Positions 33,307 to 64,000 of a stretch of DNA of 64,000 bases are shown here, one piece after another. Within the stretch, counting starts at the first letter, position 1. Each line of letters opens with the position of its first letter. Source of the DNA: Zeus faber (taxonomy: Eukaryota; Chordata; Actinopteri; Zeiformes; Zeidae); the NCBI GenBank assembly GCA_960531495.1, contig OY482849.1, positions 35,169,252 through 35,233,251 on the forward strand. The letters run 5' to 3'. The notes beneath the pieces were generated by a model. That model was not told where the DNA came from. It worked only from the letters and a program-made list of their open reading frames with translations, and ran no database searches. Both the position numbers and the translations under genes were made by a program.

Positions 33307-34687
33307 ATGGCCGAGGCAGTCAGCTGATCGGACCAAGAGCAGGCATGGGGGCTTGTTCTCCTCCTCTAGGGAGAAGGCCAGCTGGCAGCGCATGCCCTAG
33401 CCCCAGAGCAGCGATCGAGCTACGCTGTCGATCAGAGGGGGTTGATGGACAGGCTGGGAGAACACCTGAGGGCCACCGCCTGCGTCTCCGGTCAGTCCCT
33501 ACGACACCCAACATGGCCCAGCGGTGGCTATGACTGGAGGAGCACTCCCCGCACCAGATCGTCAAGGCGGTGGCCACCGAACAGTTCGTGGACAATCTAC
33601 CGGCCGGCGCCGCTAGCTGGGTGTGATGCCACCTGAGGACTACACCAAGGCCTACGCGCACACCTCCGCCTACCGCGCTGGCCGGAAGAAGGGCCCACCA
33701 AGGGAGCCACGGGACACCGACTGTCGGGGACCGCCGAGGGGCCTGCGCCTGAACCGGCAAGTACAAGCTCCCTGGACCTTGCGACCATCACCATCCTCCT
33801 CCCTTCAGGGGCCCCAGTAAAGGCCCACCCCGCCCCTTGCCCTGCCAGAGGAGAGACAACCACCGGCGGGAGGCCACCTTCTGCTCCGCCCCCCGCCCCC
33901 CAATTCTTCCAGGGTGGCGCGGCCTTGGGATCACTGGAAGCTGGGCAGACGCGTGGGAAGGTATGTGGGCGACTTGACCACGACTTCCAGGACTGCCCCA
34001 TCATGGTTGTTGGCCAGGTCATTCGGGTGGCCAGTGCGCCAGAAAGAGAGTCTGCCAGGGGCCTACCATGTGCCGGTAAGCTTACAAGGGGGTAGACATC
34101 AAGCTTTGCTGGACTGGGGCTGTTTGCAGACGATGACTCAGCAACACCTGGTTTGACCCAAGGCTTTGGTAGAGGCATCATGGGTTGAAAATTGGTATAA
34201 GGGAAAAAAGCATGGGGTAAAGGCCGGGGTTAGTTCCCGCCTGTCACACCCCTGTACAAATTGGCCAGGTTTCAATGTGTTCATGAGAGAAGCAGGGGGG
34301 CTGTGCTAACGGTCTGTAGGTATATATGAGTGTCGGAAGTCACCAGAGCAGGGGAGGTGGAGCCCCAGGTGGGAACTTCCCTGGAACTCCCAGTCCATCC
34401 CATGGAGGATGGACTGGGACTATATGCTTCTCGGGGCCTTTGAGCGGATAGATAAAATCGATGGCGTGTTGGTGCGCCCAGATGCTGTGCTTACTCACCT
34501 GTATTTCGCAGTGATTAGGGATAGATTATATCGAGTGAACTGTGACGCTCAATCGGGAGAAGAGATTATCCAATTGTTAGCCCCTTAAAAGCTGTTGTGA
34601 TTTAGTCTTCCAGGCGGATCATTATAACCCAATGGCCGGTCACTTAGGACACAAGAAAACACTCGAGCGGATAATGGCCCGTTTCTA

Positions 34688-35047
34688 TTGGCCAGGCATC
34701 TGGGCGGATGTGCAACTCGGGGCTATCGATTCATGTTAGTCCTAGTGGACTACGCGACCCAATACCCCGACGCAGTGCCGCTGCGCAGTATTACGGCCAA
34801 AAATGTGACGCAGGCACTGTTTCAGGTCATCTCCCAGATCAAGATTCCGAAGGAAATCATGACCCACCAGGGCACTTTGTTTATATCTCGCAGAGTGTAT
34901 GCACTGTACGGGTTACTGGGCATCCGCTCAATTCGGACCAGCGTTTACCACCCACAGACGGATGGCCTGGTCGAGCACTTCAACAAAACGTTGAAAAACA
35001 TGATCCGGAAGTTTGTCCACGATGACAGCCGAAATTGGGACACATAG
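34688..35047 (+). pseudogene. Gypsy integrase core with substituted catalytic residue
   Basis: The open frame reads FMLVLVDYATQYPDAVPLRS (first catalytic Asp), IPKEIMTHQGTLF and TDGLVEHFNKTLK (final Glu), and ends at TAG. The second catalytic Asp of the D,D-35-E triad is His here (codon 34865-34867), and Trp-aspartate motifs around the zinc domain are disturbed. The enzyme would be inactive. It differs in lineage from the chromodomain Gypsy at 24850. Confidence 0.85.
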
Positions 35048-35214
35048 CTGAACCCCATGTTGCTCAGGGTGCTGGAGGTTCCCTGATCCTCCAGGGGTTT
35101 TTCCCCTTTTAAGCTGTTGTTTGGCAGGAGACCTCGTGGGGTGCCCGACCTTGAATAAGGAAAACTGGCAGGGCAAACTAAGTTAAAACAAACTAAGAAG
35201 AATCTTTTCAATTC

Positions 35215-35345
35215 ACACACGCTTCAGATGGCAGCCAGGGAAATGATGCCTCTGCATTTGACGCATCCTGGCTTCTCCTTCCTCCAGGGGGGCAGCCAGG
35301 AGCAGTGGGCAGCATTCGTCAACGTGCCCGGTACCAAGGGTTTTT
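35215..35345 (+). repeat. Copy of the CATCCTGGCTT repeat
   Basis: Matches 5930-6040 and 63124-63215. It is inserted into the Gypsy integrase C-terminus. Confidence 0.65.
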
Positions 35346-35995
35346 GGTGGGGGGGCTCGGTGGGGACGATTCTCACGGCGAGACAAGGTGTTAATACTGC
35401 TCCCTAGGCCCAGCTCAAAATTACTGGCGAAGTGGTAAGGACCCTTCGTTGTTACACGACGCTTGGGGGAGGTTGATTATGAAATCGAACGCACAGACGT
35501 AGGGGGTCCACCCATATTTACCACCTAAACCTTCTAAAAAAATGGAGGGAAGGTGTGAGCCAAGGGATCAGTCCGATCCAGGACATGGAAGTGATTTAGG
35601 GTTTGTTGTCCCCGCAGTGAAGGAGGGCGTGCTTGTGGGGCATGATGCCGACCGGGCAAGACGAGCGCTCTACCCGAGGTGCCGGATACGTCAGAGCCTG
35701 CCTCCTCACTCTTATTCCCTGGCCTTTGGAATGAGAACACAGAACACACCTCTACTATGGTTTAGGTTAGGGTTAGAATTAACGATTTCACCCAGAGCAC
35801 CCCGGGTGTAACATTTTTTTAGAGACATTCAAAATCCAATAAAATGATAACAATTGGTTTTGTTGCATGTATGTAGCTGATTTATCGCCTTGTTCCGATA
35901 AAAATTTCCTTGATAACATTCATAAAATATTTTATCTTGAAACAGTTCAAATTCAACCCAATCACATTTAAGGGTTAATGTGTGTTAACAAAATG

Positions 35996-37149
35996 CTGGG
36001 AAAAACTTTGGGAACTTTGGAACCTGGGAAAATAGGACCCTGGGAAACTGGAACCCTGGGAACACAGAACGTGGGAACTTAGGACCCTGGGAACATAGGA
36101 CCCTGGGAACTTAGGACCCTGGAAACATCAGACTTTGGGAACATGGGAACCTGGGAAAATAGGACCCTGTGAACGTAGAACCCTGGAAACACAGGGCCCT
36201 GGAAACATATTACCATGGGAACATAACACCATGGGAAAAATAGACCATGGGAACATAGGACCCTGGCAATTTAGGAACCTGGGTACATAGGACCTTGGGA
36301 ACATAACACCCATGGGAAACGGACCCTGGGAACTTAGGACCCTGGGAACATAACAACCTGGGAACATAGGACCCTGGCAATTTAGGAACCTGGGAACATA
36401 GGACCCTGGGAACTTAGAACTTTGGGAACATAGGGAACTGGGAACATAGGACCCTGGCAATTTAGGAACCTGGGAACACAGGACCCTGGGAACACGGGAC
36501 CCGAGGAACTTAGGACCCTGAGAACATAGGACCCTGGGAACTTAGGATCCTGGGAACATAGGACCTTGGGAACATAACACCCTGGGAACTTAGGACACTG
36601 GAAACTTAGGACCCTGGGAACATATGATCATGCCTATTTGGGAGCCTGGGAACATAGGACCCTGTGAACATAGAACTTTGGGAACTTTGGAAACTGGGAA
36701 CATAGGAACCTGGGAACATAGGAACCTGGGAACATAAGACCTTGGGAACATAGGACCCTGGGAAAATTGACCCTGGGAACTTAGGACTTTGGGAATATAA
36801 GAACCTGGGAACTTAGGACCCTGGGAACATAGGACCCTGGGAACTTAGGATCCTGGGAACATAGGACCCTGGGAACATAGGACCTTGGGAACATAACACC
36901 CTGGGAACTTAGGACACTGGAAACTTAGGACCCTGGGAACATATGACCATGCCTATTTGGGAGCCTGGGAACATAGGACCCTGTGAACATAGAACTTTGG
37001 GAACTTTGGAAACTGGGAACATAGGAACCTGGGAACATAAGACCTTGGGAACATAGGACCCTGGGAAAATTGACCCTGGGAACCTAGGACCTTGGGAATA
37101 TAAGACCCTGGGAACTTAGGACCCTGGGAACATAGGACCCTGGGAACAT
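35996..37149 (+). repeat. 16-bp minisatellite with higher-order structure
   Basis: About 70 units of GGACCCTGGGAACATA or GGACCCTGGGAACTTA and variants. A block from about 36562 recurs at 36881, a 319-bp shift, including the unusual ATATGATCATGCCTATTTGGGAGCC. So the array has grown by block duplication as well as unit slippage. Frames through it are translation of the repeat only. Confidence 0.95.
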
Positions 37150-37479
37150 AGATACGCTCCCCTAGTTACCGCCTCTTTGGCCTGAACCTGAATTCTTGAA
37201 TTTGGTATAATATAAGTGCAACTACTCCCTGATGTCCTTGAAAATGATTTTTTAATTATCTCTTTTTCTAATGGTATTACTCAGCTAAGTGACTGTTTGA
37301 ATACCTCATACATACTCATACATATATACTTTTTCTATTGTAAAAATCATATGTGATTAGATGTATGGATGTATACTCGTTTTGTTTGTACTGCATGTTT
37401 TGTCAATTTTGTAACATGAAATTATATATTAAAAAAAATTCTTTACTCGACAAATGAGGACACGTTCGGAACCGTAGCT

Positions 37480-37969
37480 CATGAATATTAATTGCGGACC
37501 CGACGCCCCGCCCCCTCCTCGGGGTCCCGTTTTACGTCATCAATCCGCGACACAGGTCAACGCCAATGAGAGGAAAAGGGACATGGGAAAAAGTGCGCAG
37601 TGTGCAATTAAGCTAAAACAGGACAATTTGTCGATATATAATAGACCAAAAGATCGTCGATCAACAATGCAGCTCTCAAAAACAGAACATTTAACTTGAA
37701 AGAATGAAAAAACGTATAAAATCGACTTAATCTCCTTTCAGGCTCCGCCCCCATCGCCTCCTATAAGACGTCATCAATGCGCGACGCAGCGTGACGCAGC
37801 CTGCGCGCGCCGCTGAGGAAGTTTGAAAACACAACGTGAAACTTTTCACGCGTTTCACGTTCGCGTTTCCTGCGTTTTCTTGCCCCGTTTCCATGACACG
37901 GAGCCGCGCCCCGTTGAAGCCAAGCGGTTCGAAGCGCAACCCCCGGGCGAGCAGCGACGCGGTCCCCCG
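37480..37969 (+). promoter_or_regulatory. dcaf1: CpG-rich dcaf1 promoter and probable non-coding first exon
   Basis: The region is rich in CpG with GC boxes (CCGCCCCC at 37509 and 37746) and two ACGTCATCAAT motifs (37535 and 37768), which contain a CRE half-site. A strong donor CCCCCG/GTAAGG follows 37969 with no matching coding frame. It lies 2.8 kb upstream of the dcaf1 start codon, on the same strand, with no other gene between. The transcription start is not visible. A TATAAGA-like motif at 37761 might set it. Confidence 0.6.
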
Positions 37970-38469
37970 GTAAGGAGTCGGTCCGAGCGGAGGCTTCTTC
38001 GTCCCGCCATGTGTCTGTCAGCGGGGTCACCGCCGTGCGGCTCCGGGCAGCCGCGACCCGGGCTCCCGTCTCACCGTTTTGGGGTGAAAACGTCCGAATT
38101 GGGCTTAATCAGTTAGTGTTTCATGTGGAGTTTTTTCATTTAGTTGAATTGCGGACCAAAGCAGATTAGCTGGTTAGCCTGGCGTCCCTCCAGTTAAAGT
38201 CTGTCTTCTATCCGTCATGGACACCTGTTATATGCAGCTTTAGAGCTGCACCCGTCTCCCATTCCTGACTAAGTACAGCAAAGCAATACAAATACAAATA
38301 TGGCCCAAATGTCATGAGCGGGTGTCTTGAAAAATAATTGAACTGAACTATGTGATACCCGCAGACGCCATGTTAAAACAACAACCCCCCGGTATCTCTG
38401 ACCTGCTCTCACCTTCTCAATAGCATCCGTTTATGGAAGCGGATTGACAACATCCACGCAGAGCAGGTG

Positions 38470-38790
38470 GAGCAGCGACTAACCATTGTTTTTATTATCG
38501 ATTAATCTTATTTTTCCGATAAATCGATTAGTTGTTTTGTCCGTAAAATGTCGACCACTGTTTCCCAAAACCCAGGGCGACGTCCTCAAATGTCGTGTTT
38601 TGACCACAACTCAAAGACTTTCAGTTTACTGTCGTACAGGACTAAAGGAACCAGAAATTATTAACATTTTAGAAGCTGGAATCAGGAATAAATTTTCCTC
38701 TTAAAGAAGAAAAAACTCAGAACGATTGATTGATTATCAAAATAGTTGGCGGTTAATAGACTAATTGTTGCAGCTCGAGCTGGATGATAA
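38470..38790. repeat. Interspersed repeat with CGATTAGTTG ends
   Basis: The stretch contains ATCGATTAGTTG near the left and GGTTAATAGACTAATTGTTGCAGCTCGAGCT at the right, as in a very common fish non-autonomous DNA element. Inverted ends are imperfect. Confidence 0.5.
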
Positions 38791-38965
38791 CATTATAGTC
38801 TGGTCCAGGGATTCTTAGCCCTTTTCATTTTAAGCAGCTCAGTTTGGTTCACGGACCTGATTTGTTGGTCATTATTGGACATGTTCCTGTAACTCCTTCC
38901 TCTAATTCCTCTCTTGGAAATTAAATACCAAATTATGTTGAGCCCCCAGAAACTTCTTGAAAGAC

Positions 38966-38966
<1 letters not shown>

Positions 38967-38999
<33 letters not shown>
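38967..38999 (+). repeat. Poly(C) run
   Basis: About 32 consecutive C. The length may be inexact because such runs are error-prone in sequencing. Confidence 0.9.
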
Positions 39000-39001
<2 letters not shown>

Positions 39002-39035
39002 CGGGATTCCGGTAATAGTAAAACCATCAACCATC

Positions 39036-39254
39036 TAGGGGATGGTAGCTCAGGAGGTAGAGCTGGTGGTCTAGTAATCCAAAGGTTGCTGGTTGGATCC
39101 CAGGCTCCTCCTGCTAGCATGCTGTAGTGTCCTTGAGCAAGACACTTAACCCCTAATTGCTCCTGATGGCTGCGTCCGTCGGTGTTTGAACAATTGTAAG
39201 TCGCGTTGGATAAAAGCGTCTGCTCAATGACTAAATGTAAATGTAATGTAAAGT
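39036..39254 (+). mobile_element. tRNA-type SINE
   Basis: Complete copy on the + strand: GGGGATGGTAGCTCAGGAGG at the start, box-B-like GGTTGCTGGTTGGATCCC, central body and L2-like tail ending AATGTAAATGTAATG. It lies in dcaf1 intron 1. Confidence 0.88.
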
Positions 39255-39635
39255 AATCTCGCAATATAGTTAAATGTTGTCTTTACAGAGTGTTGGGGTA
39301 AAGTAATGGAGTTTTCTGAACTTCATAGACTGGTCGGGCCGGTGTTCTAACTGTTCACACTGTTCTAGCTAATGGTCATAATATCTTCATTACAAAAAGA
39401 TAAATATATTTCTCCATCCACAAATATATGATTCCAGTGCAAGTAGTGACACATGCCAAGACTCTCGAAAGATGTGTTCAATAGATATTTTATTATTTAA
39501 TACGATTAAACTTCATTAATCCTGGTGGCTGTAAACAAAGTATATGGTTAGGTTGTGAGTTTTTATAGATTACGTATCCATCTATCTGTAAGTATCTATA
39601 GGTAGCCATGTAAAAAAGTGTGTGTGTGTGTGTGA

Positions 39636-40012
39636 GAACTGGGGGTGGTGGTCTTTACTGATGTTATGTGGAGGAAACCCCATGTTTTTGGGTGGGGGTC
39701 TTTACTGATGTTATGTGGAGGAAACCCCATGTTTTTGGGTGGGGGTCTTTACTGATGTTATGTGGAGGAAACCCCATGTTTTTGGGTGGGGGTCTTTACT
39801 GATGTTACGTGGAGGAAACCCCATGTGAGCACGGGGAGAACATGCAAACTCTACAAAGAAAGGTAGATAGCCCACCAGGTCACGGTGCCCGCAGCGCCCC
39901 AGGTAGGAATCGAACCGAGGGCCTTCTTCCTCTGAGGCAATGTAATGCACAGTGCCGCCGTGCCTGTACGGATGAATTCCCTTCTGCGGTCCTCTGTGTC
40001 TGGATTTGAGCG
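39636..40012 (-). repeat. Repeat with 47-bp tandem units plus SINE-like body
   Basis: Four copies of TGGGGGTCTTTACTGATGTTATGTGGAGGAAACCCCATGTTTTTGGG (47 bp) lead into GAGCACGGGGAGAACATGCAAACT and a GGAATCGAACC stretch. The same body follows two units at 44365-44645 and one at 63250-63450. Read on the minus strand it resembles the first half of the repeat at 23847. Confidence 0.75.
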
Positions 40013-40026
40013 ACGAGACATTTACG

Positions 40027-40154
<128 letters not shown>

Positions 40155-40458
40155 ATTTTTTTTAACCCTGCATCCCAGGATCCTCGGGCACAGAGTCCAC
40201 TCCGCTCCAGGATCTAGTCCGTGCATCCATTCCAACCACACACCCTCCCCCTCACACCCTGAATTGTGACACAGATCCTCAATGGGAGCACTGTCACAAA
40301 TAAAATAAGTTAAAAAATTATTTAAAAAAAAAAGCAGTTCACTCCACAAGTGTCATGAAATTTTCAAATGTGTAAGTGTTTCAAAGTGATAAAAAACAAA
40401 GACATAATTTAATTGCGGATGGAGGGATGCATTTATCTTTTTGTCTTTCGCATTTAAA

Positions 40459-40578
<120 letters not shown>

Positions 40579-40815
40579 TTCCCCTTTACCATCTACTTTG
40601 CTCTTTCCTTCTACCCCTCCCTCTCCATCCCTGCTCTCCTCCCACCTCCTCATTCCACTTGCCTCCTTCCATCTGTTTATTTTTTACATTTCTTTCCTTT
40701 CGTCACCGTTTCTCATTCTCCTCCTCTCCTTTCCCTGTCTCCTTTTCCTTTCCTCCTCTCCTATTTCTCTCTCATCCTCCTCACCTCTTCCCTCCTCTCC
40801 ATCTCCCAGATAAAG

Positions 40816-60605
<19,790 letters not shown>

Positions 60606-60815
60606 GGGCCCCCTGGTGGCCCTGGAGGGACCTCGGCGCCGTCGGCAGTTTTATTTATTTATTCCAAGTTTTATTTTTTACCACCGCGACTTTCTTTCAG
60701 AGGAACGTTTGTATCGACAGGAATCCTCCAAATCTGTGGAAATAAATTGAGCTGCAACTGGACTGTGTGTGTGTGTGTGTGTGCACGCGCTCCACCCTCC
60801 CAAAAAGTACAAATA
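60606..60815 (+). promoter_or_regulatory. dcaf1: dcaf1 3' UTR with poly(A) signals
   Basis: AATAAA at 60741-60746 is followed 20 bases later by a GT-rich downstream element (60763-60783). That combination fits cleavage near 60755-60765. A second AATAAA is at about 60812. The 3' UTR would be only about 150 bp. Confidence 0.7.
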
Positions 60816-62930
60816 AATCAGTGTCGCACACAAACTGACGAAGTTGAGAGTGAAGAAGGTCTGGCGTCACACACAGCAACTCATGAAAACAAGTTCTATC
60901 CTATTTCAGAAAGTTGACATAAAGTTGCGCTTGTGATGTCAAATTGGTTCTTTCACCTCATTCTTACACTTCCTCCGTGTCCCACTGGGGGGGCCCGGGG
61001 GCCACCCTGCAGGAACACCGCTGTCGCTGGAGCACAGGATGTGGTGTTGGCCTTTTTAAAAAGGACATTGAAGTCCAAGACACCTTCTTTTATTCATCTT
61101 TATCACGTTTATTCAACAAGCGCCTGGAACAGGAAGTCTTTGCTCCCTCTCTGGGGTTTTTCTTTTTTTTTCTTCTCTCCTCGTGCTCTTTGTTACCTTG
61201 GTTTGTGTCACTGCGTTTTACTTTTGTCGGTTGATTCCAGGTGGTTCTCACAATGTTTTTCAAAGGAGTGAAATTGTCGCAGAGGAGCTCCGTTCTCTGG
61301 TTTTCAGCGATTTGATTTGAGCAGCGACTTTAAAGCCGAGCTGCAGGAGATCGGACGTGGTTTCTCCTTCGTCCCTTTAGGAGTCTACGTCATTTTCGCC
61401 AGTATTTGATCATAGCGCATGATCTGACGTTGAAGCCTGGTTTCGGGGATCGGCGTGAACGCCAAGATCAGAGCAGAAGTTTTTTTTGTAGACTCTGGTC
61501 GATCAGTCCAGTTTGTTTTCCACTTCCCTGAGAGAATGAGCGACTCCCAAAAACAACAGGAACCGCATGAATAACCCCAGAACGTGGTGGAGCTTGTCAG
61601 GGTGCGGCAGCGTCCTACCACCTCCCGGAGCCGCTGAGCCGACGGCTTTTTCTTCCCCCAACTGTTGTTCTGTCGATGAGAATCCTCTGCCTGGATGATT
61701 TCTAAAATGCTGAGTGATTAAAAGGCTTTTCTCTCCCCGCTCTCCTTTCTTTCCACCCGTCCTCTGAGCTCCCGTCACACTTTAGGATCTGCGGTGCGAT
61801 GTACGCTGTTGACTTAGACGTGAGGTTGGCTTGAGCCCTCGGCCGTGTGGCGGTCAGTCTGCCTGCCCGCTGCTCACTTGTGGTCCTCCACTAGGGGGCG
61901 GGGTCGTACTGCCTTTATTTGGGGTGGAACTCGGATCGACTGGTATTTGGGGAGCCATGGTCGCTGACCCCCGAAACACGGTTTTTAACTCAAGAATTCA
62001 CGGGTGAATTCTGGCACAATTTCACACGCACAGGCTAAAATGATGAAGCGATAACGTTTTTGCATCCAAATGGTGAAAGGTCAACAACGCTGCGACATGT
62101 TCTGCAAAAACCCTCTTCGACCATTGTTCAGACTATTATTCAGGATCAGCTTTGTGACCATGTTTCACGCTTGGTCGGGTGCAGAACGGGTGACACCGAT
62201 CCAGCTGCCACCTTGAAACTGCTGCTTGTGTGTGCGTGTCTCTGGACAGCCCCGTGGGTGGGGGTGGCGGGTGGAGCAGCATTCACACTTGGTTGGAGCC
62301 ACAAAGCTCCAACCTGCTGCTATGAACTTACACACAGTTGGGCGTGTCTGTGTGAGTTGGGCGGGGCTGTGGGGAAGCGGGACTTGTCGTTGGGCGGAGG
62401 CGCACAACCGCATACGCAGAGATCTTTATGTATAACTTACATTTCATATTTTACATCATTAGCAAACGTGTGTGTGTGTGTGTGTGTGTGTGAGTGAGAA
62501 TACACACTGTATAGGTGTGTGTTCATGTTCAGGAGATTGTCTCATACATATGTGTATGTTTCCATGTTAGAACACAAATAAGAATGAATACAAACAAAAA
62601 GCAAAGAGTACTTGCTTCCCTCATAGTCCATGAAACATGAAAGGCATTCCAGTTCATTCCAGTTCTTCTCAAAATGAATCTTATTACCAATAAAAACACA
62701 GGAAGTCACTCAACATCCAGGAACGGGACACGTTGCTCTATCATATGAAAGAAATCAGCCTGTGGTTCCCAGCCTGCAGGAGGCCACAGCGAGCCAGGAG
62801 TCCTGTGGGTCACCAACCATCCCTCCAACTCATCACCTTATCTCCATCCCTCCTTCTTATCCCTCCACCTCTGTCCCTCTTTGGGGGACATGTGACATAT
62901 AGTTCACGTGAGGCTCTGCCCTGTGTGTGT
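60816..62930. other. No identified gene; possible 3' UTR of a minus-strand neighbour
   Basis: Two reverse-strand AATAAA motifs (TTTATT at 61089-61094 and 61108-61113) could end a convergent transcript coming from the right. No coding exon is recognised to 62.9 kb. A (TG)n run is at 62466-62492. Confidence 0.35.
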
Positions 62931-62940
62931 ATATATATAT

Positions 62941-63126
62941 TCATTGATCAGACGCTTTTATCCAAAGCCACTTACAATTATTCAAACAGCGACGGACGCA
63001 GCCATCAGGAGCAATGAGGGGTTAAGTGTCTTGCTCAAGGACACTACAGCATGCTAGCAGGAGGAGCCTGGGATCCAACCAGCAACCTTTAGATGACTAG
63101 ACCACCAGCTCTACCTCCTGAGCTAC
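62941..63126 (-). mobile_element. tRNA-type SINE, 3' tail slightly truncated
   Basis: Same family as 5086. It contains GATCAGACGCTTTTATCCAAAGC, the central body and GAGCTACATT at the 5' end, where the CATCCTGGCTT repeat begins directly. Confidence 0.87.
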
Positions 63127-63450
63127 ATTTAACCATCCTGGCTTGTCCTTCCTCCGGGGGCACAGCCAGGAGCAGTGGGCAGCGTACGTGGACGCGCCCG
63201 GGGACCAGGTGATAAGTGTCCATCTCTGGTCAGACCATGATGGTGCATGTTTTTGGTGGGGGTCCTTACTGACGTGAGGTGGAGGAAACCCCATGTGAGC
63301 ACGGGGAGAACATGCAAACTCCACACAGAAAGGCTCCTGTTTGGGAGATAACCCACCGGAGCACGGTGCCAACAGCGCCCCAGGCGGGAATCAAACCCAG
63401 GACCTTCTTGCTGTGAGGCAGCAGTGCAATGCACTGCACCACTGTGTGTA
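63124..63450. repeat. Composite repeat: CATCCTGGCTT part plus SINE-like body
   Basis: Starts like 5930-6060 (CATCCTGGCTTGTCCTTCC) and continues without a break into one 47-bp-type unit and the GAGCACGGGGAGAACATGCAAACT body. So the two repeats listed separately at 5870 and 39636 are parts of one element. Confidence 0.75.
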
Positions 63451-63546
63451 TATGTATATACTGTGTATGTGTGTGTGTGTGTGTGTGTGTGTATATACTG
63501 TGTGTGTATATATACTGTGTGTATATATGTATATACATGTGTGTAT

Positions 63547-63592
<46 letters not shown>

Positions 63593-64000
63593 CTGTGTGT
63601 ATATATGTATATATACTGTGTGTATATATGTATATATACTGTGTGTATATATGTATATATACTGTGTGTATATATGTATATATACTGTGTGTATATATGT
63701 ATATACATGTGTGTATATATGTATATACATGTGTGTATATATGTATATACATGTGTGTATATACTGTGTGTGTGTGTATATGTATATACTGTGTATATGT
63801 GTGTGTGTATATACTGTGTATATGTATATACTGTGTATATGTGTGTGTGTATATGTATATACTGTGTATATGTATGTACTGTGTATATGTATATACTGTG
63901 TATGTATGTGTGTATACTGTGTATATGTATATAGTGTGTGTATATGTATATGTGTATGTATGTGTGTATACTGTGTATATGTATATATGTATATATGTGT
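63440..64000 (+). repeat. TGTATATA-type complex microsatellite (runs off window)
   Basis: Units such as TATATACTGTGTGTATATATG alternate with (TG)n. A 25-bp-like register (ATATATGTATATATACTGTGTGT) repeats several times around 63590-63700. Long frames in it are repeat translation only. Confidence 0.95.

Larger units (their letters stand above)
33307..35620 (+). mobile_element. Decayed Ty3/Gypsy element (gag to integrase)
   Basis: Pieces in order: a SCAN-like Gag stretch around 33540-33660 (VEHSPHQIVKAVATEQFVDN-like); an aspartic protease motif near 34100 (ALLDWGCLQT, where ALLDTGC is usual); the integrase zinc-binding and core domains (34620-35047); and the integrase C-terminus at 35400-35560 with a HLNLLKKWRE-like end in broken frames. 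Reverse transcriptase and RNase H are missing. It interrupts the NLR fragment at 33306. No LTRs were recognised. Confidence 0.7.

Noticed and set aside
36128..36460. 110-codon minus-strand frame with repeated GSYVPRF-like motif
   Set aside because: It is the 16-bp minisatellite read through three registers; no start context, splice site or conservation is visible.
35996..37149. Possible CRISPR-like array
   Set aside because: Units are directly adjacent without unique spacers and the host is a vertebrate.
39036..39254. Possible tRNA gene (A- and B-box-like sequences; same for the other SINE copies)
   Set aside because: The cloverleaf does not close and the sequence continues into a SINE body and LINE-type tail.
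61385..61778. Two minus-strand frames of 78 and 91 codons downstream of dcaf1
   Set aside because: No family resemblance and overlapping frames; more likely 3' UTR of a convergent transcript or intergenic DNA.
63129..63934. Frames over 190 codons of Tyr/Ile/His/Thr repeats on both strands
   Set aside because: They are translation of the TGTATATA-type microsatellite.

Overview
The window looks like nuclear DNA of a ray-finned (teleost) fish. The signs are a multi-exon vertebrate gene with consensus GT-AG introns, a fish-specific NLR gene of FISNA-NACHT-LRR-B30.2 layout, long (GT)n tracts, tRNA-type SINEs, L2/CR1/RTE/L1-type LINEs and Tc1, hAT and Tigger transposons. The species cannot be named from this sequence.

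Layout. 1-5 kb is relic DNA: the 5' end of a hAT element, retrovirus-like remnants, and an internally deleted Tc1 element with both terminal inverted repeats. 6.4-7.1 kb is the last exon of a C2H2 zinc-finger gene, followed by a duplicated 3' segment. 8.4-16.5 kb is mostly transposons, including a nearly complete CR1/L2-type LINE whose single long frame is broken by one TAG. 17.9-21.1 kb holds one SLC46-like transporter exon (+) and one sorting-nexin-30-like exon (-), separated by a three-level nest of repeats. 21.8-28.3 kb is a minus-strand NLR gene with a frameshift, a nonsense codon and a damaged LRR exon; one intron holds a Tigger element that itself contains a chromodomain Gypsy element. 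29.7-37.2 kb has two minisatellites, an RTE-type LINE, a second NLR fragment in the opposite orientation and a decayed Gypsy element.

The main intact gene is dcaf1 (vprbp) on the + strand. A CpG-rich promoter and a probable non-coding first exon (37.5-38.0 kb) are followed by 30 coding exons from 40816 to 60605. All junctions are in phase; the exons sum to 4590 bp, i.e. 1529 codons plus stop. The product is the substrate receptor of the CUL4-DDB1 ubiquitin ligase. Both WDxR DDB1-contact motifs, the LisH motif and the acidic tail are present. Several introns carry long GT/CA tracts that touch splice sites.

I found no undescribed multi-gene system. The most notable points are a 126-bp element that fuses the exact 5' and 3' ends of the resident LINE, GT tracts replacing the pyrimidine tract of splice acceptors, a duplicated CRE/GC-box block in the dcaf1 promoter, a 319-bp higher-order repeat inside a 16-bp minisatellite, and the broken NLR copies.
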